Shown: piece after piece, positions 42,901 to 51,715 of the stretch
Layout: every line of letters begins with the position of its first letter
Position numbering within the stretch: position 1 is the first letter of the stretch
IMG/VR virus record: IMGVR_UViG_3300025132_007963
Location: 62,001 to 126,000 of that record
Direction: 5' to 3' (one strand)
Source of the DNA: a virus
DNA length: 64,000 nucleotides
Translations under genes and position numbers: made by a program
Notes under the pieces: model-generated
The model's input: the letters and a program-made list of their open reading frames with translations, nothing else
Told to the model about the DNA's origin: nothing
The model's database searches: none

Positions 42901-44999
42901 TCTTGTTGCGAATATGGTAATTCTATATTTGTAACATGGTCGAAAAAAGTTCTAGCTCCAATGGTTGGTGCACGAAAATTTTTATAGAGCGAATCAGAAT
43001 CTGTACTTCCATTTGAAATATTGCGGTTATAATCAGTGTTAGATGGAAACACTCTCCTACCAGAACTAATAAGCCTTTCTGCCTCATCAGTTCTCAAATT
43101 TGTAAGTAACGCTAATTCAAGTCCTGTATCTAATTCATAAAATGGAAACACAGGTGTCATGTTATAATTGTTAAAACCACCAAAAGATAGGTCTTCCTCA
43201 TCACCGATATCCGTGGGCAAAACAAAAGAAAATCCATATTTTTCACCAGAACTATAACCAGCGTTTGTTCCTCTGTAATATGGCTGACCTCGTTCGGGCT
43301 GAAACCATCGTTTTAAAGGCACTGTAGTCGGACCTAAATTAACTGGAGTTGGGCTTCCGGCTAGATCAGAATCATAATGCTTGCTAATTGGTACTCTTAT
43401 TTCTGAAACGGCCATTTCGTCAATTAGTTGTACAAATTGTTGTAGACCGGATGGTCTAACTACTGGACGTTTACCGGTGGCTAATCGTCCTCGGCTATTT
43501 TCGAATACCTCTGGCTCAGCCAATTCATCATACCTACGAAGAAATTCTTCTGCTTTTGCAACATCTCCGGGTGATATATTTTTAGCAATAACAGCTGTCA
43601 GTAAATCTTTTAATCTTGCTATATTTTTTTGCCAGACATGATCCTTTTCAGATCGTGCGCTGACAAGGTAGCCGTAAAAATAATCAATCCAATTAAATTT
43701 TGATCCCTCCATATCAGCGATTGAGTTCCAGGAAAAAGGTCGATGGATCCTAGGGTGCGGTATTCTTAAGCAGAAAACTTCCTTTCTCCATTCTGTAATT
43801 CCTGGATCTGTATAACTGCTTAGAGCCCTAGGGTTATTTTGTATGTGTGCACGTGCAAATTTTGCCACACTTCCACGCATACGATCTCTCAAGTGGTTAG
43901 TAAATCCCTGTACTTTATTTTTTACAAAATCATCAATTTTAACTTTTGACGCACCGCGAGCAAATGCATTTTGTTCTAAACTTGGATCAATAGTTAATGT
44001 ATCCCCCATGGCAGTTTTAGATATAAATTCTGTCATCTTATCGTGAAGCATTCTATCTAGATTGTTAGACATTTTATCTAATGGTAAAATCATAACATCA
44101 CTCTTTCTATCGCCATCGCCTCTATGTTCACGTGGCCCTGCTATAAAGTTGCTAGGATTGTGAAAACTAAAATATTGTGTTTCTTTTTTATATTGGTCCC
44201 TAGCCCTATATTGACTAGGTAGTTTTGCCTCTGGGTCTAAATAACTCGCATCTGTAAATGAATTGTCATTTGAATTAGGGTTCTTGTTATTGTATATCTT
44301 TGTATTAGTTGTGCCGTTCGGTCCATCGCCGTCTAAAAGCACCCAGTATTTGCCACTAAAATATCGAAACGTATCATGTATTTGTCCATTTTTAGGAATT
44401 GATGTTGGAACTGAAAAATAATTTGGGTGAGGATTAATAAGGTCTGGCGGAACTGGAACCTTATTTATTTGTTGACCAGTTCCGGCTCCTGCAAAAGGCT
44501 CGCCGTCCCATGCACGCGTGCACAACAAAAGGCCATCATCTATAATCCACTTTGACTTATCGGCAGTCTGCGATACAGATGGCCCATATGTGGATGGGCC
44601 TGATAGGTCAAAATCAATATTTCTTTTAAAATCAACGTTTAGTGGCTCTGGCATCGGAGGTATATCTTCATTTACCTGTGATCCGTTGATTATATCTTCT
44701 TCAAAACTTAGCTGTTCATCACTATTGTTAGCATTGGCTGCTGTTTGTGTTTGTCCTATCGGGGACGCGTTAGCCCTTGCTCTTAGAGCAGCTAAGTCGG
44801 CTTGAAAAAGAGCATCTCCAGTATTATTGATCGTGCCGGATTCATTGTTTATAATTTCCAAATCGTTTTGAGTTAGATTAGGAAAATCATTTCTATTTTT
44901 AACACCCGCAATAATCTGAGCTACGGCATCAGGATTGTCCGCGCCTGGATACTGTGAAGCATTCGGACTAAATGGGGTTATATCGCATGGGCCAGCCAT
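39984..44999 (-). CDS. Large virion protein with C-terminal fibronectin-III-like region
   Basis: The product has 1671 residues and starts MAGPCDITPFSPNASQYPG. No enzyme motif is visible. Long segments are Asn, Phe and Tyr rich and mixed alpha/beta. Near the C-terminus (about 1405-1565) a block beginning PPTPPDVDVIPF and containing DIVPNKKYYYTFRCEDVHGHVSNPS resembles a fibronectin type III or Ig-like domain; it is followed by a charged end. Such domains occur in tail and baseplate proteins. GAGAGGAG precedes the ATG. The gene is second to last of the giant genes in transcription order, after the 1722-residue one. I could not assign it to a T4 protein. Confidence 0.72.
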   Translation of the reverse strand: MAGPCDITPFSPNASQYPGADNPDAVAQIIAGVKNRNDFPNLTQNDLEIINNESGTINNTGDALFQADLAALRARANASPIGQTQTAANANNSDEQLSFEEDIINGSQVNEDIPPMPEPLNVDFKRNIDFDLSGPSTYGPSVSQTADKSKWIIDDGLLLCTRAWDGEPFAGAGTGQQINKVPVPPDLINPHPNYFSVPTSIPKNGQIHDTFRYFSGKYWVLLDGDGPNGTTNTKIYNNKNPNSNDNSFTDASYLDPEAKLPSQYRARDQYKKETQYFSFHNPSNFIAGPREHRGDGDRKSDVMILPLDKMSNNLDRMLHDKMTEFISKTAMGDTLTIDPSLEQNAFARGASKVKIDDFVKNKVQGFTNHLRDRMRGSVAKFARAHIQNNPRALSSYTDPGITEWRKEVFCLRIPHPRIHRPFSWNSIADMEGSKFNWIDYFYGYLVSARSEKDHVWQKNIARLKDLLTAVIAKNISPGDVAKAEEFLRRYDELAEPEVFENSRGRLATGKRPVVRPSGLQQFVQLIDEMAVSEIRVPISKHYDSDLAGSPTPVNLGPTTVPLKRWFQPERGQPYYRGTNAGYSSGEKYGFSFVLPTDIGDEEDLSFGGFNNYNMTPVFPFYELDTGLELALLTNLRTDEAERLISSGRRVFPSNTDYNRNISNGSTDSDSLYKNFRAPTIGARTFFDHVTNIELPYSQQEMDALNIKPMHYNVIKPVYNFFDELYETLTQLNTEGQNYPHHQLPNHFIFRPDRLITKQDIENMEEYYDSDFQLQRFKTEYGLINSEIMDVFNCRFRQEDFLQPKPRFPRHIRLGPIRGNKVVTVDRLKAFDNVCFFTNPNSDHFKSAYKERILLPMFVEFELGSRQTHGLGSLFNIAGKIDTSNIFYPFYKQNLYSDGVSFTRTSPDSVKNGRILIRESFTRPVKEDMARKFSRLGAVQNFGIGYESAEQAQIYFERNMKLAEAAYAGISFKKSNPNEPFFSNTISNSTDIGPPGPNGYSLEDLENLVNIIGNPLESLSAEYLTAFQTIKNKEVPRRLVEDKDFYVIDQHLFGEQSVLPVYKKDQTPTSQKREPKSKYRAPDDLMKFTEAIKTSIPTMSLEEWLIYIDSGIGMPESDITENGFEKVTSIFSKQTFISNIKKIINTTQRTYSDIMAGKTAHNEPIGYKIEKYVDTEFLSNLSTEQREALENSPSSIPGLSEFDLANRSKPVQTYYLSLDDNIDLIKYCDSQVKYGIVYKYVISTVCAIIGTEYAYIDLMEDEEAAQFDDWAKIDRQFNDINMVTYTTETQTALENLGTERRSAGFRTTFETRTFSTDPNLTVEEASRVGLLGQERVQVREEEFYDHFLGLQEVEVSKKVFKSLPQKLKPTEIGGDEKDTHFHWPFAVMTRPSVQIMEVPTTVRTIAILDKPPTPPDVDVIPFRGIDNKVMFNINDMTGKFTAKPIILEDDDRIQFTISAYNQLIHPDDINFDLDGTSSNSGFTLLEFKNDDLSKIFEVFRVSKPPKSWSDFYGKKIAKIEQQDATAAAFIDDIVPNKKYYYTFRCEDVHGHVSNPSHIYEVELINEYGAVYLNTKLYEPKEDFRQAEKPLRKYIKLKPSFIQKIIDLNESNTLDDWETKNEFTPGIATNKVWGKKLKIRIKSKSTGKQLDLNLTFSKKYNKINGDGVIEEYD

Positions 45000-45020
45000 A
45001 TTATATATAGACTCCTCTCA

Positions 45021-48000
45021 TTAATTTCCTGCTGGTCCTAGCACAGAAGTTGCTATAGTTTCATTGGTTCGATCAATACCTCCACGTGCGTTGTTGTTGG
45101 GTACCCATGAATTAATAAAAAGCTTAACAACATCTCGATAGCTACTGGTGCTAACGATTTGTCCACTTTCATCTCTTCTATATGATCTATCCTCAATTTG
45201 TGAAGTTGAAGGGATTATTTCATATTGTCGATATTGAAAATTAGGATTCTGATATTGTTGAAAACTATCCATAAGCTTAAGCGAATATGAAGTTAGCGAT
45301 TTCATTTCTTGTTCATAAATTGCTAATTCTGTATTATCTAATTCTCTTATTGATTTACGCCTTGACATGTCTGATGTTTTAAATTTAACTTCTCCTGTGC
45401 TATCTACTGATATACCAAAAGAAGATCCCACTGTTTCCATAATCATGTGAGCTGCCTGGTGGATCCACACATCAAAAACCGCACCGTTTGCAACGTCGTC
45501 AAACCTTCTTTGTAAATTAAGGCTTTGTTCAATACCGGGTAAGGTATCTCGGGATGGATCCCACAATCTCAACCTATACCTATTTACATCCGGACCACGA
45601 AAACCCTCTGCTATTTGTCCAAACCTATCAGCTCTATTGTAATCTCTACCTTCATCAAAACCACCTTCAAAATAACTTATATAAGATTTTACATTTACAA
45701 AACCAAGTTCTGGATGGATAACAAAGGGGCCATAATAAGGTGTTCCGGGTCTTCGAACAGCATCCTCTCTATTGCTAGATGCAGCCGTCGCTCCACCAAA
45801 CAAAGGCCCATCATAAACTAACATTCCTTTACTAACAAGAGGAATAAAATCACGAAATGTTGTATACTGCGATTCATCAAAATTTAAATTACGTGCTGCC
45901 ACGTCAACTGACGTATTTGTTTTTCTTGCTATTTCAAAAATTGTTCTTGATCTGTCGCTTCCCTCAATTATTAAATTTCTCCTTCTAGATAAATCAAGAA
46001 GCGCCTCTAACTGTAAAGGACTTAGTATTCCTTTTCGTGCAGCTTCGATAGAGTATTGCTGAGCCCCCGGTACGTTTGGGAACTGATCAAAGAGATTAAC
46101 TGATGTTCTTGTAGAAAATCGATTTCGAAATCTCAAATATCCCACATCAATCTTGGGGCTGTCTGCAAAATCTGATATATCTGCTTCACCATCAAAGCCT
46201 ACGTCACCCTCATGCAATACTTGCACCCTCACCGGTGTGTCTGCAGACGCGGCCACGCTCATTGCGAGACCTTCGGTTCCAGTGGCTGCTCTAACTACAC
46301 TAAAAGAACGTGCACGATATCTATTCAAATCAGCTACTCTTAGTCTTCTTACTCTTTCTTCAGGTGGTAATGGATTTTCAGTAATTTCAAAAAAATATTC
46401 TCTTGATGGAATGTTGTGATCTGAAACTATACCTATAGTTGGATTTACATATTTTTCTATTTTATAAAGACCTACGCCCAATCCGTCTAATGCTTGCTGC
46501 ATAGTAACTCTTCTGAATATAGGACTAGATGTATGCTTTTTACCTGATGTGCCTGTTTCTTTAAAACCTACAAACTTTTTTATAACTCCTATATTTCCAA
46601 ATATGGCGGGATTTATACATTTGAAATCTAGCCTGTTGCCATGAAATTTTGCTAGAGCATCAATATTTTGCTCAAAATTATTTGTAGTTAAATTGTTTGT
46701 GATATTTCTAGATAAATCGCCTACTTCTAATTGAGAAAAGTCACCATCAGTTTGTTGAATTAATCCCATAAATATTCTTATTTGCATTGGGTAAGCATCA
46801 AGCCTTGTTTTTATAAAACGACGGCCACTAGTATATCGCCCGCCACCAAATGGACCCTTTTCAGCTATACGTTTTTCCATTTGATTTTTTAAATCAGTAG
46901 TTATCGCGCCCAAAAGAGTTAATAAGTCAAAAGTTTTTTCTGTTTTTTCTCGACAAAATATCCTACTGATTGTATCTATGTTGGCCTCTCTTAAGACAAG
47001 TGAAGAATCAGCATCCACAGCTTCTGCTATTTCATCTTGATTTAAAGTAGGTTGATCATAAATTTCTCTAAATGTTGCTTCGCCCTTTTCTTTTCTACTT
47101 TGTATAAATTGCTTAGTGGCATCTTCTACTGATCGTAAAAACTGAGCGGTTGGAGCGGCGCCGACAGCAACTCCCGCATCTAGAGCAACTCTTCTAGAAT
47201 TTTTAATTGATGATGTGTTGACGCCATTGAATTCTAAAAATGCCATAATTTTATCAAAATTTTTACTTCTATCATTTCCAGTAAGCGCGGCTCTAAATAG
47301 CCTTTCTGCGTCAATATTTAGAGTTTGCTCTTCTATGCTTTTTATTTTTCTATTAAACCTATCAGAATCTCTAGAGACACCAGGAAGTGAAATTTTTACT
47401 GTGTCAAAAGTTAATGTGGCTGGAGATTGTTGACTAAGTGGTCCCTCAAATGCATTTGTGTTAGTGACACCAAACTTTTGCAATTCTTCCTGAAGTCTTT
47501 CCGTTAGTTGATCTGAACTGATAGCTGGAAAATTTGTTACCAACCCCCTCCCTTGAGATGAAAAATAACTCCCTATGCTATCTTTTATTTCAGAAGTCGA
47601 TACCTGGTTTTCTTCTGACTTGAACCATTTCTCAACCTCGATTATAGAGTTTCTTTTGCTTTTCATTCCCGCCAGTTCTTGATCTGTTGTTGTTTCGTTT
47701 AAAACTATATTATCGCCAACTATTTCTTCTATACCTCTCTCTAAAGAGAAATATGAATTTAATATTTCACCAATTTGTTCCGGAGTTGTGTTATCTGGAT
47801 TTAACAAGGAAATAAATCTATCAACCGTATTACTAACATGATTTTCTCCTTCAACTCTAAGATTTTGAGCACGCCAATCGTGAGACACAAATTCAGAATT
47901 AAATTCTTGCATTTGTGTTTTGAATTCTTCATTTAAAAAAAGTATGTTTGAAGCAATCGCATAATTTAAAGCTGGAACTATAAAAGAATCGTATTTTCTT

Positions 48001-50189
48001 TTTACATAATTTTTAAAACTATCAGTGAATTTTTCAGTCACGTGATTGTAGCTACCATTTTCTAGCGACGTTACCTTCCTCACTTCAGAATCAATAGCTG
48101 AAGCACGTGGCCCTGCTTCAAAATTTGAACCGCCGCCAGCGGGTATTAACGATTCGTAATAATAGTCCTCTATAACTCTTCGACCAGATTGCACCATGTT
48201 GTATAATACTTGAAAGAACTCTATCATTGGATCTACATACTTTAACTCTATACCATACTGATATACGCCATCTGTTATTCTGCTGATTGTTTCATCTCTA
48301 GCAACCAACACTCTATAGAAAGGAAAGCAAGGAATTCCTAAATTATTTAAAGGTAACGAAGTTTCATCGCCATCTGGTGTAACATACTGTTCACTAGATG
48401 GATCAAGATTACTAACGAAGCTTGTTCCGGAGTATGTCCAAGCTTGAAACATCTGATCTCGCCTTTCTGGGAAGTCTATATCGTTAATTGTGTTTCCTGC
48501 TCTATTTTCTTCAAACTGTTCAACCTGTGGTGGAATAGTCTGAACTAAAGTTCCGTAAACGCCACCGTCACTCATATCTGACCAAGAGGCATCAATTAGG
48601 TTTGATTGCCTAATTTTGCTTTTAAAGTCCATACCTGGAATGGCTTGTTCGCCTCCTTCGCAAACAACTTTAACTTTATCGTCAAAATAAAATCTTGTAG
48701 GCGAACCAAACTCATTTGCTTGGCTTGCCTCATCATAAACGCGACGTCGTAACAATTTAACAGATATAAGCTTTAAATTTCTTTTTGGATACAGTAGGGA
48801 AAAGTGTGCAAAACGAGGTAGTTTATCCCAAAGGTAACCAAGCCTTGAAAAATTTTTTAAAATTTGTTGTTGATCGATTGTAATATGAAGATTTACAACT
48901 CCTGATATTTTATCATGATTTACAATAAGTCCAATATTAGAAGATTTTGATTTTTGTAACTTTTCTCTTTTTAGAACTTCACGGGCAGTATTTATAAAAT
49001 TAGGAAATTTTTTAACAAGACTTTCAAATCTAGGATCAGTAAAGGGCGTTTCATCGCCAAAAGGTTCAGGAGCAGGCACATTGCTGATTTCTCTTTGAGA
49101 AACTGGTACGCCATCAGATAGCTGATCCATTAATACAATAGAACCTGGGTTGTTTACTTTATATTCCGTCCCTATGCCAAAATTCCTTCTGCCTATAAAA
49201 TCTTGTTGCGCTCTGCGATGGAATCTATTGTCTTGTATTTTTGTATTCATTACGGGCTTTACATATAGAGTATCATCTTGTGTATAGTTTTCTTTGCCTT
49301 CGTCATCAAGTGCTCCTAAAAAAGTAGAACCTTTTAAATATTGAGAAGGCAGATATGGAACACTAGCCCTGACAAATGTTCCTAAGTACGGAAGTCCAAG
49401 CCTATCAACAATAATTTCTGAACTTGTATTTAATTTTCCTTCTTTGAATACGGATACATATTCAATTTTACTTTTTATTTGATTTAAAAACTTTAAATCT
49501 TCTGGATCAAAACCTGTAATATCTGCATCACTGTTGAGGCTATAATCTATAAATAAAAACTGATATATTGATAGGTGCTCTTGATTGTTAAGAAATATTT
49601 TTTGTATATCTGATAAAACTGGAAGTCTATAATACTGGCCTTCGCTGTCTCTTTCTATATATTTTGTCCTAAACGTGTTTGCGTAGCGGCTTTGTATTTT
49701 ACCGTAATCAATTTCTATACCAGAATAATTTGTTCTTAGATTGGATAATCCTGTTGATATCGATACATCATCAGAAAAAGAATCGTTGTTTTTAACAAAA
49801 TAGTTCAACACCTGTTCGTCTGCCACGGCGTTTGTACAAATTATCGTCATATAATTTATACTATCCGATACACGCTTAATTACTTCACTATTTGAAGCAA
49901 AAACCCCCATTAGGTTTTCTCTGCTTTCTGCGTTTCCTATCTCTCCCAAGGCTTGCACAGTAGAAAGTTGTGCGTTTTGTCTATCGCCCCTTGTAGTTAA
50001 GCCCTCCTCGTCTACAAAGAAAAAAGAAGCACGATTTCCGGCAGTACTAGTTCTTTCTTTTATAAATGATTTAATTTTAAAAGTAAATCTTTTATCGTCA
50101 ATGCGATCCAATATCACAGAATCAACATAAAGTGGTGGTAATAAATTTTCTACTAACGATGTAGTTGCTTTTTTACCTAGTTTTTTCAT
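45021..50189 (-). CDS. Large virion protein, 1722 residues, unknown role
   Basis: The protein begins MKKLGKKATTSLVENLLPPLYVDSVILDRID. It has an N-terminal beta domain (RFTFKIKSFIKE), then long mixed stretches with regular helices (about 720-1060, including LNYAIASNILFLNEEFKTQMQEFNSEF) and a C-terminal SLKLMDSFQQYQNPNFQYRQYEIIP region. It is hydrophilic and lacks signal or membrane segments. Its ATG overlaps the stop of the 508-residue gene as TAATG. By size and order it is a tail or baseplate component; it lacks the long coiled coil expected of a tape measure. Confidence 0.7.
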   Translation of the reverse strand: MKKLGKKATTSLVENLLPPLYVDSVILDRIDDKRFTFKIKSFIKERTSTAGNRASFFFVDEEGLTTRGDRQNAQLSTVQALGEIGNAESRENLMGVFASNSEVIKRVSDSINYMTIICTNAVADEQVLNYFVKNNDSFSDDVSISTGLSNLRTNYSGIEIDYGKIQSRYANTFRTKYIERDSEGQYYRLPVLSDIQKIFLNNQEHLSIYQFLFIDYSLNSDADITGFDPEDLKFLNQIKSKIEYVSVFKEGKLNTSSEIIVDRLGLPYLGTFVRASVPYLPSQYLKGSTFLGALDDEGKENYTQDDTLYVKPVMNTKIQDNRFHRRAQQDFIGRRNFGIGTEYKVNNPGSIVLMDQLSDGVPVSQREISNVPAPEPFGDETPFTDPRFESLVKKFPNFINTAREVLKREKLQKSKSSNIGLIVNHDKISGVVNLHITIDQQQILKNFSRLGYLWDKLPRFAHFSLLYPKRNLKLISVKLLRRRVYDEASQANEFGSPTRFYFDDKVKVVCEGGEQAIPGMDFKSKIRQSNLIDASWSDMSDGGVYGTLVQTIPPQVEQFEENRAGNTINDIDFPERRDQMFQAWTYSGTSFVSNLDPSSEQYVTPDGDETSLPLNNLGIPCFPFYRVLVARDETISRITDGVYQYGIELKYVDPMIEFFQVLYNMVQSGRRVIEDYYYESLIPAGGGSNFEAGPRASAIDSEVRKVTSLENGSYNHVTEKFTDSFKNYVKRKYDSFIVPALNYAIASNILFLNEEFKTQMQEFNSEFVSHDWRAQNLRVEGENHVSNTVDRFISLLNPDNTTPEQIGEILNSYFSLERGIEEIVGDNIVLNETTTDQELAGMKSKRNSIIEVEKWFKSEENQVSTSEIKDSIGSYFSSQGRGLVTNFPAISSDQLTERLQEELQKFGVTNTNAFEGPLSQQSPATLTFDTVKISLPGVSRDSDRFNRKIKSIEEQTLNIDAERLFRAALTGNDRSKNFDKIMAFLEFNGVNTSSIKNSRRVALDAGVAVGAAPTAQFLRSVEDATKQFIQSRKEKGEATFREIYDQPTLNQDEIAEAVDADSSLVLREANIDTISRIFCREKTEKTFDLLTLLGAITTDLKNQMEKRIAEKGPFGGGRYTSGRRFIKTRLDAYPMQIRIFMGLIQQTDGDFSQLEVGDLSRNITNNLTTNNFEQNIDALAKFHGNRLDFKCINPAIFGNIGVIKKFVGFKETGTSGKKHTSSPIFRRVTMQQALDGLGVGLYKIEKYVNPTIGIVSDHNIPSREYFFEITENPLPPEERVRRLRVADLNRYRARSFSVVRAATGTEGLAMSVAASADTPVRVQVLHEGDVGFDGEADISDFADSPKIDVGYLRFRNRFSTRTSVNLFDQFPNVPGAQQYSIEAARKGILSPLQLEALLDLSRRRNLIIEGSDRSRTIFEIARKTNTSVDVAARNLNFDESQYTTFRDFIPLVSKGMLVYDGPLFGGATAASSNREDAVRRPGTPYYGPFVIHPELGFVNVKSYISYFEGGFDEGRDYNRADRFGQIAEGFRGPDVNRYRLRLWDPSRDTLPGIEQSLNLQRRFDDVANGAVFDVWIHQAAHMIMETVGSSFGISVDSTGEVKFKTSDMSRRKSIRELDNTELAIYEQEMKSLTSYSLKLMDSFQQYQNPNFQYRQYEIIPSTSQIEDRSYRRDESGQIVSTSSYRDVVKLFINSWVPNNNARGGIDRTNETIATSVLGPAGN

Positions 50190-51715
50190 TAATCACAAAC
50201 TCCACCATCTCCAGAATCATCATCAAAAGTACCATCATCAGCATCTGCTTCAGCAGCTTCGCCTAAGAGGGTTGTTGTTGAAGTCCCAAAAGGTTTGATA
50301 TTTATATTACCGATATCTCTAGTTTGGCCTGCGGGTGTGCTATTGTCTAATGTAGCATCAGATCTAGGTATACCTGTCCTAGGTAAGTATAGCCCACCTT
50401 GTTTTTCTGCATTTGAACCATTATCTCTTATCAGTTCTCCAGCAGGAATATCATCATCATAACTAATTTCTAAATATGTATCAATTAAATCTTTTTGATC
50501 AACTGTATCTAAATCATTTTCTGAGCAAAAAAGTTTTATCAACGTTTCTTCTTTTCTTTGTTTATTTGGGCCACCACCTGTAAAGTCTGTTACAGTCATT
50601 CCATCTGCTCCGTCATCATTTAAAGTTACAGTTACATTGCCACCTCTTCCACCTTCTGCTTGATCTACAATCACTACATTATCTTTTACTGAGGCTTTGA
50701 AATTGTCTAGGGCATTAATTGCTATAAACATATTATGTGCTGTATCGTTGATCGAACCTTCAGCAACTGCAAACGAAGGAGATGTTGTATTCGTATTCGT
50801 TGTTACTCCAGTAGCTGGTGCTGGATTGCCGGGTATACCAGTGCAAGTTAAAGTGTAAGATTGTCCTTCGGTATCTGTAAACGATACAGTGGCTCCGGTT
50901 GTTAAGTTAGAAAGATTAGTGATTGTAAAAGTTGCCCGGGCGGCTCCAATTTGTACTTCCCGTTCATCTTCAACTAAATAAAATTCAACATCAAAATTTT
51001 CTTTTTCAAATCTAACATTCTCTTCTTCAACCTTAAGCACTATAGATCGATCCTCTATTTCTAGTTCATACCCATCTGTAAAATATATCCTGTCTTCGAT
51101 ACCAGCTTGCATTTTAAAAAATGTATCTGAGACATTTTGTTCTATTTTTCTAGCATAAACATTTACATCTATATTCATTTCTAATTGAGGTATTCTCAAG
51201 CTGCGATTTGGCCCAGAAGAACTTAGCTCAACATTTGAATTAAATATTTCAGTATTTAAACTAACAACCGACCACGCAGGGGGCTTTTGAGACCCTATCT
51301 CTGACGTTCCAATAAAGTTTCTAATTAGATTTCCACCGTCCGGTGCCATGCTTATATCATTGATAAAATCCTTTCCATAAACATCGTCCAAGGGTACTTC
51401 TCCTATTTTAGTTTTTACTAACGCACGTGCAGACTCATAATCATTATTTTCAATGATATGTCCATTTAATCTCATCACTCTTGTTTCTGCGCTGCTGTGA
51501 TCTAAAACTGATCTAAGGTTAGGAGTTAAGTTTTGAATTCTTTCATTTGTTTCTTTTCTTTTTTCTGAAAGATTTAAAAATTCTGGGTCGTAGGTTACGT
51601 TGTCATCAGAAAAAGTATAAAATTTAGGACGCCATCTTCCCTTGGAAAGCAAATATTTTCCATATGCAGTAAGCTCAATTTCTATTACTTCTTCTTTTTT
51701 GTTAAAAAAAGTCAT
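50189..51715 (-). CDS. Structural protein with shared N-terminal domain and phage beta domain
   Basis: The 508-residue product starts IEIELTAYGKYLLSKGRW and then FSDDNVTYDPEFLNL, sharing the T-x-x-G-(R/K)...DD...Y pattern with protein C. Residues about 255-385 carry a beta domain (LTTGATVSFTDTEGQSYTLTC, NMFIAINALDNFKASVKDNVVIVDQAEGGRGGNVTVTLND) of a kind common in phage virion proteins. The C-terminus is strongly acidic (ADADDGTFDDDSGDGGVCD). It overlaps the giant gene by ATGA and the next gene by TAATG, so three structural proteins are translationally coupled. Likely a baseplate or tail spike component. Confidence 0.75.
   Translation of the reverse strand: MTFFNKKEEVIEIELTAYGKYLLSKGRWRPKFYTFSDDNVTYDPEFLNLSEKRKETNERIQNLTPNLRSVLDHSSAETRVMRLNGHIIENNDYESARALVKTKIGEVPLDDVYGKDFINDISMAPDGGNLIRNFIGTSEIGSQKPPAWSVVSLNTEIFNSNVELSSSGPNRSLRIPQLEMNIDVNVYARKIEQNVSDTFFKMQAGIEDRIYFTDGYELEIEDRSIVLKVEEENVRFEKENFDVEFYLVEDEREVQIGAARATFTITNLSNLTTGATVSFTDTEGQSYTLTCTGIPGNPAPATGVTTNTNTTSPSFAVAEGSINDTAHNMFIAINALDNFKASVKDNVVIVDQAEGGRGGNVTVTLNDDGADGMTVTDFTGGGPNKQRKEETLIKLFCSENDLDTVDQKDLIDTYLEISYDDDIPAGELIRDNGSNAEKQGGLYLPRTGIPRSDATLDNSTPAGQTRDIGNINIKPFGTSTTTLLGEAAEADADDGTFDDDSGDGGVCD

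Noticed and set aside
45021-50189. Tape measure protein
   Set aside because: The length would suit, but the sequence is mixed alpha/beta without the long coiled coil and hydrophobic segments usual for tape measures.
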